Assembly: GCA_016207865.1 (NCBI GenBank) | Contig: JACQZD010000081.1 | Span: 1 to 24,579, forward strand | Direction: 5' to 3' | Source: Nitrospirota bacterium | GTDB taxonomy: Bacteria; Nitrospirota; Thermodesulfovibrionia; UBA6902; DSMQ01 | Length of the DNA stretch: 24,579 nucleotides | Part shown: one piece after another, positions 14,956-23,105 of the stretch | Numbering within the stretch: the stretch's first letter is position 1 | Layout of the letters: every line of letters begins with the position of its first letter | The notes under the pieces: generated by a model | What the model saw: only the letters and a program-made list of their open reading frames with translations | Databases searched by the model: none | What the model was told of the DNA's origin: nothing | Made by a program: the position numbers and the translations under genes

Positions 14956-15003
14956 GTTCGTTCAGCGTTTATCGCGTTCAGCGTTTATCGCGTTATTGCG
15001 TAA
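14956..15003. repeat. GCGTTYAT word array R4
   Basis: Four words (GCGTTTATC, GCGTTCA, GCGTTTATC, GCGTTATTGCG) between the four-helix-bundle gene and nuoG. It encodes the C-terminal NNAINAERDKR of the former, whose stop lies at 14962. Confidence 0.8.
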
Positions 15004-15345
15004 TACCTTTATAAAAGAAGATAGTTTTCTCTGTATCTTATCCAATTGTTCATATAATGGTTCAAAAATCTCTTTAGAAATGTAATTCAAGTCTAAAGCT
15101 AAATATAAATGGCTTTGCAGCTCTGCGCATGACGCCTTAGAAATAAACATAAATTGAACAAATTCTTTATTCCCGCGACGCGCGTATCCTTCAGCTATGT
15201 TAGCCATCACTGATACTGTTGCCCTTCTCATCTGCTCTTTAAGGGAAAAGTCTTTCAATTCTGATGTCATTTTATATATACCTTTTGATAGTTGTCTTGC
15301 GTCCTGCCACGCTTCAATATCCTCAAATTTTGTTATTTCCCCCAT
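14962..15345 (-). CDS. Four-helix-bundle protein of the S23/23S-rRNA-intervening-sequence type
   Basis: 127 residues beginning MGEITKFEDIEAWQDARQL, with the family hallmarks FEDIEAWQ.A..L, KDFSLKEQMRRATVSVMANIAEGYAR, FVQFMFISKASCAELQSHLYLA and a final helix. Such proteins are encoded in intervening sequences of 23S rRNA genes and as stand-alone genes of unknown role in many environmental bacteria. Here the gene sits in the middle of a metabolic operon with word arrays on both sides (R5 upstream, R4 downstream), its AAGGGG ribosome site abuts R5 and its last ~11 residues come from R4. It has no evident tie to acetyl-CoA metabolism, so it looks like an insertion. Confidence 0.85.
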   Translation of the reverse strand: MGEITKFEDIEAWQDARQLSKGIYKMTSELKDFSLKEQMRRATVSVMANIAEGYARRGNKEFVQFMFISKASCAELQSHLYLALDLNYISKEIFEPLYEQLDKIQRKLSSFIKVLRNNAINAERDKR

Positions 15346-15352
15346 AACCCCT

Positions 15353-15440
15353 TAGCGTTTATTGCGTTATAGCGTTATGCGTTCATTGGGTTCATTGCGT
15401 TTTTTCGCTATGAACGCTGTACGCTATAAACGCTATAACA
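15353..15440. repeat. GCGTTYAT word array R5
   Basis: GCGTT words run from 15354 to ~15402 and are answered by ATGAACGC/GTACGC/ATAAACGC words to 15440. It fills the 62-nt gap and supplies the last residues (SVYSVQRS) and stop of the ferredoxin-type gene upstream in the operon. Confidence 0.8.
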
Positions 15441-15998
15441 TTCTTTTATCTCTATCGCTTTAAACGGGCAGACCTTGATGCAGTCTCCGCATTTCGTGCA
15501 TCTTTTTTCGGCTATCTCATACGGCTGATACCCTGAAAGATATGATTTCTTCTTCTCGCCAATGATTGCATTATCCTTACACGCATCAAGGCAGATGCCG
15601 CACATCGTGCACTTTTCAGGGAGAATGACATATTTAATAAGGCTGTGACATTCCCTCTCAGGACAAACCCCTGCAAGATGCCCCACGAACGCCTCAGTGT
15701 CAATATAATCCATGATGAATTTCGCAGTGTCCTTGCCCTTTTTGCACATTGATGCTTCAAGCATATTCTCCGCAATTCTTTTTAAACGCAGAATATCCTC
15801 TTCACTGCCTGCGCCTTCAGACAAATTCCTCAGGCGTATCCGGGCCTCATAACTTCCGAAGGAACAGGGGAAACACCTCCCGCACATGGGACCAACAAGG
15901 AATTCATCCACAAAATATAAGGCCCTCTGCACCGGGCATTTTTTCTCCTCAGCCTCTTTTCTTATATCCTCAAGTTTCTTTTCTTTTATTTCGTTCAT
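15408..15998 (-). CDS. Stand-alone NuoF-tail plus 2[4Fe-4S] ferredoxin protein
   Basis: About 196 residues. The first ~90 residues (ALYFVDEFLVGPMCGRCFPCSFGS... KRIAENMLEASMC) match the C-terminal [4Fe-4S]-binding helical domain of NuoF/HndC (SCGKCPPCR type, Cys-x2-Cys-x2-Cys plus a later Cys). Two ferredoxin motifs follow (CTMCGICLDAC and CTKCGDCIKVC). The protein lacks the FMN/NADH domain, so it seems to be a paralogue of the last third of the upstream nuoF-like gene, acting as an electron carrier or assembly partner. Start choice is uncertain: ATG 15998 is the first outside the repeat words, but the frame stays open to ATG 16025 through repeat R6 (MNAINAINAMN). Neither has a clear ribosome site. 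The C-terminal SVYSVQRS is R5-encoded. Confidence 0.8.
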   Translation of the reverse strand: MNEIKEKKLEDIRKEAEEKKCPVQRALYFVDEFLVGPMCGRCFPCSFGSYEARIRLRNLSEGAGSEEDILRLKRIAENMLEASMCKKGKDTAKFIMDYIDTEAFVGHLAGVCPERECHSLIKYVILPEKCTMCGICLDACKDNAIIGEKKKSYLSGYQPYEIAEKRCTKCGDCIKVCPFKAIEIKECYSVYSVQRS

Positions 15999-16090
15999 CG
16001 CGTTTATTGCGTTTATTGCGTTCATTGCGTTTAGCGTTCAGTGTTTATTGGGTAACGCTATAACGCTCAACGCTGTACGCTATAACGTTC
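15991..16090. repeat. GCGTTYAT word array R6
   Basis: A run of GCGTTCATC, GCGTTTATT, GCGTTTATT, GCGTTCATT, GCGTTTA and GCGTTCA words, then the complementary half (AACGCTATAACGCTCAACGCTGTACGC). It fills the gap between nuoF-like and ferredoxin-type genes, encodes the end of the former (RYSVQR, stop 16067) and both possible starts of the latter. Confidence 0.85.
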
Positions 16091-17947
16091 CTTTTTCCCC
16101 ACCTTCACCGCGCCTATCGGGCATGCGGTGTAGCAGGCCTTGCACTTTGTGCAGTAATCCTGATCTATGAAAAATTTATTCCTCAATTCCTTCACCGCCC
16201 CGAAGGCGCAGGCCTCTTTGCACAAACCGCAGAGGAAACATTCCGAATGTTCAATGGTATAAACTCCAAGCCCGCTGCATACCTTGGCCCTGCAGTATTT
16301 ATCTCTAATGTGCTCTTCGTATTCTTCGCGGAAATACTTAATCGTTGTTAAAACCGGGTTGGGCGCGCTGTTTCCAAGCCCGCAGAGGGCTCCGGCAACA
16401 ATCTTTTTGCCGAGGTCTTCAAGCCTCTCAATATCGCCTTCCTGACCCTGACCCGAGGTAATCCTTTTAAGTATATCCAGCATCTGGGACGTCCCTATCC
16501 TGCAGGGAGGACATTTTCCGCACGACTCAGACTGTGTAAACGAGAGGAAGAACTTTGCGACATCCACCATGCAGGTCTCTTCATCCATGACAACCATGCC
16601 GCCGGAGCCCATCATGGAGCCGACTGAAATAAGGGAGTCAAAGTCCACAGACAGGTCCAGATACTTTTCCGGTATGCATCCTCCTGAGGGACCTCCTGTC
16701 TGAACTGCCTTGAATTTCTTGTCTCCGAGTATGCCGCCGCCTATTTCGTATATTATTTCCCTTAACGTAATCCCCATCGGGACTTCAACAAGTCCTGTAT
16801 TTTTGACCTTGCCCGTAAGTGCAAAGACCTTTGTGCCGGGTGAGTTTTTTGTGCCTATTGCAAGGAAATAGCCTGAACCCTTTTCAACAATTACAGGGAC
16901 GCATGCGTAAGTTTCAATATTGTTAAGGTTGCTCGGGAATCCCCACGGTCCTCCTCCGGGCTCTGAAAGCCTCGGCGGTCTTACCCTCGGGAAACCCCTT
17001 TCTCCCTCAATGGAGGCGACAAGCGCCGTGGATTCGCCGCACACAAACGCGCCTGCCCCCTCTCTTATGTCAACCGTAAATTTAAAATCAGTGCCCAGAA
17101 TATTCTCCCCTATCAGTCCCAATTCCTCCGCCTGTTTTATGGCGAGACCTAAATTTTTGACTGCAAGAGGGTACTCATGCCTGACATAGATAAACCCGTA
17201 CTGAGCGCCTATGGCATATGCGCAGAGCGCCATTCCCTCAAGAAGGCTGTGCGGATCGCCTTCCATAATAGACCGGTCCATGAATGCGCCCGGGTCGCCC
17301 TCGTCGCCGTTTGCAATGACGAATTTTATTTTGCCGGGTGCTCCTTTTGAATGTTTCCACTTCCGGCCTGCCGGAAATCCCGCTCCTCCCCTTCCCCTGA
17401 GATTCGCTTTATCAACCTCGTTTAAAACATCGTCAGGCGTCATGGATGAGAGCGCCTTTTCAAGCGCCTTGTATCCGCCTACCGCAAGGTAATGATTTAT
17501 GTTGCAGGGGTCAATCCTGCCGTTATTTCTGAGTGCAATCCTGAGCTGTTTTTTATAAAATGGGACCTCGGTCATCAGGGGCACAGGCTCGCTCAGAAAA
17601 TTGTCCCTGTAAAGCCCCTGTCTGTAAGGCACTCCGCCTAAAATTGTGTATCCCATAATCCATTGGACATTTTCAGGTTTGGTCCTCTGATAAAAAATAT
17701 CCGCAGGCTCTATCTTAAGGACAGGTCCCTTCTGGCACAGCCCCTGACAGCCTGTCTTAACAATTTCAAGGGAGACGTCTCTTTTGCCTGCCTCGGATTT
17801 AAATGTGTCAATGACCTTATACGCTCCAGTGGCAGTGCATGCAGTGCCGCAGCAGACCTTGGCCCTCATAGTGTCAGGCTTGAAGGTCTCTTTCTCCAGA
17901 ACCTTTCTGAGTTCTTTGAGTTCGTTTATGTTTTTAAGTCTTACCAT
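16067..17947 (-). CDS. NuoF/HndC-like NAD(P)H-binding flavoprotein subunit
   Basis: 626 residues from ATG 17947. An open frame extends 43 codons further upstream, but that part is only repeat R7 translation, so I reject it. Residues 1-100 are a thioredoxin-like [2Fe-2S] domain (VCCGTACTATG; TGCQGLCQKGP). Then the NuoF core with the FMN/NADH glycine loop (NLRGRGGAGFPAGRKW; NGDEGDPGAFMDRSIMEGDP; REGAGAFVCGESTAL), an SLBB-type segment, the [4Fe-4S] helical domain (ESCGKCPPCRIG) and two C-terminal ferredoxin clusters (CFLCGLCKEAC, CTKCKACYTAC). This is the layout of HndC and of bifurcating hydrogenase or formate dehydrogenase flavin subunits. It would pass electrons between NAD(P)H and ferredoxin or the NuoG-like subunit. 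The end RYSVQR is encoded by R6. Confidence 0.9.
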   Translation of the reverse strand: MVRLKNINELKELRKVLEKETFKPDTMRAKVCCGTACTATGAYKVIDTFKSEAGKRDVSLEIVKTGCQGLCQKGPVLKIEPADIFYQRTKPENVQWIMGYTILGGVPYRQGLYRDNFLSEPVPLMTEVPFYKKQLRIALRNNGRIDPCNINHYLAVGGYKALEKALSSMTPDDVLNEVDKANLRGRGGAGFPAGRKWKHSKGAPGKIKFVIANGDEGDPGAFMDRSIMEGDPHSLLEGMALCAYAIGAQYGFIYVRHEYPLAVKNLGLAIKQAEELGLIGENILGTDFKFTVDIREGAGAFVCGESTALVASIEGERGFPRVRPPRLSEPGGGPWGFPSNLNNIETYACVPVIVEKGSGYFLAIGTKNSPGTKVFALTGKVKNTGLVEVPMGITLREIIYEIGGGILGDKKFKAVQTGGPSGGCIPEKYLDLSVDFDSLISVGSMMGSGGMVVMDEETCMVDVAKFFLSFTQSESCGKCPPCRIGTSQMLDILKRITSGQGQEGDIERLEDLGKKIVAGALCGLGNSAPNPVLTTIKYFREEYEEHIRDKYCRAKVCSGLGVYTIEHSECFLCGLCKEACAFGAVKELRNKFFIDQDYCTKCKACYTACPIGAVKVGKKERYSVQR

Positions 17948-17960
17948 TTTCTTTAAAAAA

Positions 17961-18122
17961 CGTTTATCGCGTTCATTGCGTTGTGCGTTTATAGCGCCTT
18001 TATTTGTCACTCCCGCTTGACGGGAGTCCTTCCGACGAACGATTCCGGACAAGTCGGAATGACATACAATCAATTGCGTTTTTTACGCTGTACGCTATAA
18101 CGCAATAGACGCTATGAACGCT
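17961..18122. repeat. Composite repeat R7: GCGTTYAT words enclosing palindromic element (copy 5)
   Basis: Left words, a 58-bp GTCACTCC...GGAATGAC element (18006-18063) and right words. It is the same compound as R1 at 5888 but with ~20 bp missing in the centre. It fills the nuoE/nuoF gap and supplies the final Arg-Ser and stop of nuoE-like. Confidence 0.85.
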
Positions 18123-18588
18123 TAATGGTCTCTATAATTTCCTCAATCTTCTTCATATCTATTTCGCCGACAATATCTTCGTTTACCGTTGCAACAGGTG
18201 CCAGTCCGCAGCAGCCGATGCAGCCGACGGTCTCAAGCGTCATTGAAAGGTCCGGCGTAGTCTCACCCTCTTCTATGTCAAATTCATCCTTAATTTTATT
18301 CAGCACCTTTGAAGCGCCCCTTACATGGCATGCTGTGCCCGTGCATACCCTTACGATTTTTTTACCACGCGGAGTGAAATAAAACTGCTTGTAAAATGTC
18401 GCCGCGCTGTAAACATCAGACATCGGGATGTCCAGTTTTTCAGACAGGGCCTTGAGCGCATCTCCGGGAAGAAAGTTGTACTCATGCTGAATCTTCTGAA
18501 ATGCGTGAATCAGTATCCCGCGTTTCTTCTGCCTTTCGGTTAATACTTCGCCGATATGTCCGATAATTTCATCAGGTTTAATATCCAT
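18112..18588 (-). CDS. NuoE/HndA-like [2Fe-2S] thioredoxin-fold subunit
   Basis: 158 residues, ATG after GGAGAAG. An N-terminal helical part (LIHAFQKIQHEYNFLPGDALKALSEKL) and a thioredoxin-like domain with the four [2Fe-2S] ligands Cys82, Cys87 (VCTGTACH), Cys123 and Cys127 (VGCIGCCG) make this a standard-length NuoE (24-kDa type) protein. It partners the NuoF-like flavoprotein downstream. Last codons AAG CGT TCA TAG run into repeat R7. Confidence 0.9.
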   Translation of the reverse strand: MDIKPDEIIGHIGEVLTERQKKRGILIHAFQKIQHEYNFLPGDALKALSEKLDIPMSDVYSAATFYKQFYFTPRGKKIVRVCTGTACHVRGASKVLNKIKDEFDIEEGETTPDLSMTLETVGCIGCCGLAPVATVNEDIVGEIDMKKIEEIIETIKRS

Positions 18589-18601
18589 CTCTTCTCCAAA
18601 A

Positions 18602-18674
18602 AACGTTCATCGCGTTATAGTGTACAGCGTTATAGCGCTAAAAACACAACAAACGCGATAAACGCACAACGCTA
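18602..18674. repeat. GCGTTYAT word array R8
   Basis: GCGTT-type words at 18604-18636 face AACAAACGCGATAAACGCACAACGC at 18650-18671. It occupies the 83-nt gap between cooS/acsA and nuoE-like and touches the cooS stop. Confidence 0.8.
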
Positions 18675-20681
18675 CGACCCTGCCTCGTTTATCCCGCCGA
18701 CGCCTGCGTGAGGCGCCGCCGACTTTTCAAGAATTCTCCTGGCCGCCATATCCATGAGAACCCTCTCTGCGCCAAATTTTCCCGGCTCGTATTTTCTGAG
18801 CTTCAGCGCTTCTCTCGCCTTGTCAATGTAATTAAGCGCCATGGCCAGTATCTTTTCCGGGTCCGGCTCAAAATGAAGCGCGCCCATGAAGCGTTCAAAC
18901 CAGACCTCTGTCATTATCTTTGTAACTTCTTTGCTTGCGCCTACAGGAGATTCACCGCCGAAGATGACCGGCACGCCTGACGCCGCAAAATAGCATCCTA
19001 TGGATATCGCCTTTTCAGTTATAAACTCCGGCGCAATACCGACGGCAGGCATCCCACCGATTTCGTCTGAAAGTCCGCCTTCATCCGCCATTGCGCTTGC
19101 AATGGTCAGTATCCGCGTATTGTCAACGCATGCTCCAAGATGCAGTATCGGCGGAATTCCAATCGCCACACAGACTTCCCTGAGTCCTGGTCCTGCATGT
19201 TCAAGCGCCATCTCAGGGGTCAGGAATCCCGCAGTGCCGCAGGAAGCGGAACTGCATCCCGTTGATACGACAAGCACGTCATTTTTAATCAGCTCTGTGG
19301 CCAAAAATTTATGAATGCCGGTAGCGGGGACTCTCGGGTTATCGCATCCGGCAAGACCGACAACGCCGCGGATTCTCCCTGCCATAATTGCGTCATTCAG
19401 GGGTCTGAACGAAGCGCGCCATCTGCCTCCCTGCATGTACTCAATGTATTCCTGTGAGAAGCCCGCAATCACGGGAAATTTCTCGGCGACATGGCTTCTC
19501 TGAGTTATTCTGTTCGGGAAATTATCAATGGCTGTTCTCACTATCTCCCTGGCAATCTCCTTGGCCCTGTGTTCGTCAAACTGCATATGCGTTGCGCCGG
19601 GCATCTTCACCTTTTCTGAGGTCGTTATGATTTTTGTATGAAACTTTTTCGCAAGCTGCGTAAGCGCGGGCATAATGCACTGCACATCCACAACCATCGC
19701 CTCAATAAGTCCGGTCATAAGGCCGAGTTCCTGATTGGTGAATCCTCCGGCAGTGGGAATCCCGTGCCTCATCATCACCTCATTTGCCGTACAGCACATC
19801 CCGCCGAGGTTAATCCCCTTGGCCCCTTTTGATTTTGCGTATGCAATCATCTCAGGCTCATACACCACATCCACTATCATCTCGGCAAGGGTTGGTTCAT
19901 GCCCGTGAATAACAATATTGACCTCGTCATCCTTAAATATTCCGAGGCTTGCCTCTGCCTTTACAGGCCCCGGCGTTCCAAAGAGTATGTCCGTAAGGTC
20001 CGTGGATATCATGCTCCCGCCCCAGCCGTTTGCAAGCGCCGCCCTCAGGGCATGAGTCAAAATGGAGTCGGCGTCGGCGTCCATGCCCATTGTAGTCCGG
20101 TCCAGCACTTCAGCCACTTCTCTGTCAATGCCCCTCGGTACAATGCCGAATTTCTTCCATCTCTCCTGAGTCTTTTTGGGAGCCCTTTTTACGTAATTTA
20201 CCTCGCCCCTTTGCCTGCCGAAGTCTTCAAGTAATCTTGAGGCAACGTCTTTTGCCACATCATTTACAGGCCTGCCTTCAAATTCAATTCCGAGTATGCC
20301 TGCAACTTTATAAAGTTTTTTTACGTCTTTTACCTGAAAGTCTTTTGCCTCCCCCTCGGCAACCGCAAGAAGGGTAAACACCATGTCCCTGCCGTGGTCT
20401 CCGTGGCATGCGGTTCCTGCCGCAACCATTCTCGCCAGATTCCTTGCCGCAACAACCGGAAGGGATGCGCCGCAGATGCCATGAGCCTCTTCCTCCGCAT
20501 TTTTGCCCACAAGCCTGCACGGTCCCATGTGGCAGACCTTACAGCAGGCGCCGCTTTCGCCGATAGGGCAGGATTTTAATTTTTCAGCCCTTGAAAAACA
20601 GGTCTCTATCCCGCGGGATTCGCCCCACTCCAAAACCTGCGCCGCTTCTTTGTTGGCCGTCTTTATAACCTTATCGTCCAT
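18672..20681 (-). CDS. acsA: Anaerobic Ni-Fe carbon monoxide dehydrogenase catalytic subunit
   Basis: 669 residues, ATG after GGAGGT. Oxidises CO or reduces CO2 to CO for acetyl-CoA synthase. The N-terminus has the D-cluster (Cys38, Cys46) and B-cluster (Cys47, 50, 55, 70) ligands (SCPIGESGACCKVCHMGPC). C-cluster ligands are visible in order: HGHEPTLAE (His), GGMCCTANEV, DVQCIMP, GLAGCDNPR, STGCSSASCGTAGF, and further ISIGCYFAASG. Length and motifs fit the CooS/AcsA family. Placement next to acsB and acsC shows it is the ACS-associated CODH rather than a stand-alone CooS; the symbol cooS is equally used. No in-frame defect seen. Confidence 0.95.
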   Translation of the reverse strand: MDDKVIKTANKEAAQVLEWGESRGIETCFSRAEKLKSCPIGESGACCKVCHMGPCRLVGKNAEEEAHGICGASLPVVAARNLARMVAAGTACHGDHGRDMVFTLLAVAEGEAKDFQVKDVKKLYKVAGILGIEFEGRPVNDVAKDVASRLLEDFGRQRGEVNYVKRAPKKTQERWKKFGIVPRGIDREVAEVLDRTTMGMDADADSILTHALRAALANGWGGSMISTDLTDILFGTPGPVKAEASLGIFKDDEVNIVIHGHEPTLAEMIVDVVYEPEMIAYAKSKGAKGINLGGMCCTANEVMMRHGIPTAGGFTNQELGLMTGLIEAMVVDVQCIMPALTQLAKKFHTKIITTSEKVKMPGATHMQFDEHRAKEIAREIVRTAIDNFPNRITQRSHVAEKFPVIAGFSQEYIEYMQGGRWRASFRPLNDAIMAGRIRGVVGLAGCDNPRVPATGIHKFLATELIKNDVLVVSTGCSSASCGTAGFLTPEMALEHAGPGLREVCVAIGIPPILHLGACVDNTRILTIASAMADEGGLSDEIGGMPAVGIAPEFITEKAISIGCYFAASGVPVIFGGESPVGASKEVTKIMTEVWFERFMGALHFEPDPEKILAMALNYIDKAREALKLRKYEPGKFGAERVLMDMAARRILEKSAAPHAGVGGINEAGS

Positions 20682-20692
20682 ATAACCTCCAA

Positions 20693-20805
20693 ATGCGTTT
20701 ATCGCGTTGTGCGTCTATTGCGTTCATTGCGTCTGTTGTGCTGAGCGTTTATTATATTTTTGCGCTATAACGCTATAAACGCTGTACGCTATGAACGCTA
20801 TAACT
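20693..20805. repeat. GCGTTYAT word array R9 with inverted arms
   Basis: The left half (GCGTTTATC, GCGTTGT, GCGTCTATT, GCGTTCATT, GCGTCTGTT) faces the right half (CGCTATAACGCTATAAACGC, GTACGCTATGAACGC), giving a long imperfect hairpin. It fills the 128-nt gap between acsB and acsA. Confidence 0.85.
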
Positions 20806-20809
20806 GTCT

Positions 20810-23023
20810 TTAAAACATCGGGTCCATTGTAAGCGCCGGATGCTCTTTGCTCGTAAGGAACTCAAGGAGTTTCTCAGAGTCTTCACAGACAGTATCATCC
20901 GCAATCCTGTCAAGCAGGTCCGGCACGCCTTCTTCTTCCGCCCTTTTCTTAAAGTCCTCGCCGATTCTCTCCTTCAGGCTCTTTGTCATCCAGACAATTC
21001 TCTTAATGCCGCCGTCGGCAAAGAGGAATTTTTTGCTTGTGATGAAATTTACTCCGATTCCCATGAAACCGGGGTTCTGCGCCCCGCCCCCGACAGTTCC
21101 CGCCAGAGTTGAAAACTTCATGCCCGCAGGCGTCATGCCCGTGTGCCCCCTCTGGACCAGCATGATTCCGTTGGCCTCGGGGATTATCGCAACAATACAT
21201 TCAAAGCACCCGCAGGAAGTCATGGGATTATCCATTATTGTATATAAATTCAGCGTCTCCACCTTTCCTGCTGAATTGCTCTTTAAATAATTATCAACAC
21301 CCGCCCATCGGCCCTTGTTTGCATCAATGGCCTCGCCTTTTAAAATAGGCTGATTGCCTCCGGTCGGGTCAATTTCAAAGGCCGCCCTTGTATCAAGCCA
21401 GTTGTATGCGCCGCAAAGACCCAGGCGTTCGGGGCTTATCACGCAGACATGCGAAGGTGCAAACGACTGGCAGAGAAGACATGAATAAAAGGTGTCAACT
21501 GATTCGTCTATCAGACCCGCAAGCCTGTGGTCTCTTTCCCTGTAAACCTTGCGCGCTTCATCTTGTAATGCAAGCACGTCTTTTTCATCAACATAAAGCG
21601 TCGCCTGCACCTTGTCAACGATTGACTTAAAGCGGTGATGAGCCATTGTGTTATGTATCACGCCGATATGCTCCAGCGTGATTCCGTCCTTATATGCCTG
21701 ATTGCTGATTCTCATCCATACGATGTCGCGCTGTCCCATGTGCCAGAGTCCCTGCGCCTCATTTATGTTGTGATGAAGTTTTCTCTCTATAATCGCCTCA
21801 AAGTCTTTTTGCATCTTTCTGCCGGCGACATCTATGACTATCGCCATAGGCATCACGCCGCCTTTTTTGTATCTTTCCTCAACGTCTGTGCCGACAATGG
21901 TTACCTTGCCGTCTTCTATCTCATGAAGTTCCTTGGTCCTCACCCATTCAAACGCCGGAGAGCGCTGTCCGCCGAATTCAATGAACATATCCTCTTTCCG
22001 GATTCTCTCTCCCTCAAACGCAGGCCCGTAGGCAACGGGAATCGGCGGCTTTTCAACTGTAACTTTAAGCCCTCTTACTTCAATAGCCCTCTGCACGATT
22101 TTATTGTGGTCCAGCTCTTTGTCCACATGCTCATAAGTACATACGCCTGTCGGATGAATGACCGGCACGTCAGTATCGCATAACGCGGGGAATCCCATGT
22201 TGATTGCGCCTGCGCCCGTAGACCATTTGATGTCATCAAGCTCTCCAAGCACAATGGCAAATGCAAAAACGCGGTCTTTCTGGTATTTGAGATGCTCTCT
22301 GAAATCAGCGGGTTTTTTGCCGCCGAATATGAGGGACGCCCTTATGGCCCAGTCCAGCGCATAGAGCGTATGCTCTGTATCCGGCCCGAGCGGGACTATG
22401 TAAGTATCCCATCCGAGAGTGACGCCCTTTTTTAACAATTGTTTTGTAACGCATGTAGTATTGCCGTTTTTATCCTTGGACTGTCCGGAAAGGAATATTA
22501 GAATGTTTTTTTCCTGCAGTTCCCTGACGATTTTAAGCGCCGTGTCTTCGTCAGGCGCCGCTCCGATGATGGCCGCAAAGCCCGGCATCCTTCCGTCAAC
22601 AAGCTGTATGCCAAGATTCCTCTGGATGGTATCTGTTATAAATCCGTTATAAACATACCCTGTTTCAGAGTCAGTCACAGGTTCAAGCCCGTTTATGTAT
22701 CTCAGCGCCAGAATGATTTCTTCGGCAAAAAGCGTTGCCATGCCTGAATCAAGCGCCTCTCCTAAATACGGTTTCCAGATGTGCTCGTCAGGCTCAGGAT
22801 GAAGCATCCCCTTTGCCAGGCCGAGGGCCGTCTTCATATCGGCAAGGGTTTTAACCGCAAAACCCGTCATGGCATAAATCATCGGCAGGTAAAATGCCGT
22901 ATCAGGAAATTCAAATACAAAGTCCTTGCCTTTTTCTGCAAGGGCTTTATCAAGCATCTGCTCTGCGTCATGCACAAGTTTGTGAGAGCCTCTGATGGCG
23001 GCTGAGGCAATTATCTTCGACAT
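20810..23023 (-). CDS. acsB: Acetyl-CoA synthase (CODH/ACS alpha subunit)
   Basis: 737 residues, ATG after AGGAGG. Joins CO, a corrinoid-bound methyl group and CoA into acetyl-CoA (or the reverse). The A-cluster ligands are all present: Cys515, Cys518, Cys527, Cys537 for the [4Fe-4S] (TFYSCLLCQSFAPSHVC... LCGAYNW) and Cys604-Gly-Cys606 for the distal nickel (NPMTSCGCFECI). They are offset by nine residues from the Moorella protein, as the length suggests. The full N-terminal CODH-contact domain is present, so this is the bacterial AcsB form rather than the short archaeal CdhC. Followed by acsA after repeat R9. Confidence 0.95.
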   Translation of the reverse strand: MSKIIASAAIRGSHKLVHDAEQMLDKALAEKGKDFVFEFPDTAFYLPMIYAMTGFAVKTLADMKTALGLAKGMLHPEPDEHIWKPYLGEALDSGMATLFAEEIILALRYINGLEPVTDSETGYVYNGFITDTIQRNLGIQLVDGRMPGFAAIIGAAPDEDTALKIVRELQEKNILIFLSGQSKDKNGNTTCVTKQLLKKGVTLGWDTYIVPLGPDTEHTLYALDWAIRASLIFGGKKPADFREHLKYQKDRVFAFAIVLGELDDIKWSTGAGAINMGFPALCDTDVPVIHPTGVCTYEHVDKELDHNKIVQRAIEVRGLKVTVEKPPIPVAYGPAFEGERIRKEDMFIEFGGQRSPAFEWVRTKELHEIEDGKVTIVGTDVEERYKKGGVMPMAIVIDVAGRKMQKDFEAIIERKLHHNINEAQGLWHMGQRDIVWMRISNQAYKDGITLEHIGVIHNTMAHHRFKSIVDKVQATLYVDEKDVLALQDEARKVYRERDHRLAGLIDESVDTFYSCLLCQSFAPSHVCVISPERLGLCGAYNWLDTRAAFEIDPTGGNQPILKGEAIDANKGRWAGVDNYLKSNSAGKVETLNLYTIMDNPMTSCGCFECIVAIIPEANGIMLVQRGHTGMTPAGMKFSTLAGTVGGGAQNPGFMGIGVNFITSKKFLFADGGIKRIVWMTKSLKERIGEDFKKRAEEEGVPDLLDRIADDTVCEDSEKLLEFLTSKEHPALTMDPMF

Positions 23024-23039
23024 TACAACCTCCTAATAT

Positions 23040-23067
23040 CGTAACACGTGATGCGTAATGTGTTACG
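23040..23067. repeat. Left RTYACGC-type word hairpin of R10
   Basis: CGTAACAC and GTGTTACG pair around a GTGATGCGTAAT loop just upstream of the acsB ribosome site. The words are related to those at 23253-23286 on the other side of the palindromic element. Confidence 0.65.
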
Positions 23068-23105
23068 GTTTCTTTAAATAACTTATTTAATAATTTCCAG
23101 CGGCC

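Noticed and set aside
17948..18073. 43-codon N-terminal extension of the NuoF-like protein
   Set aside because: It reads through repeat R7 with no homology to NuoF; the ATG at 17947 starts the family domain.
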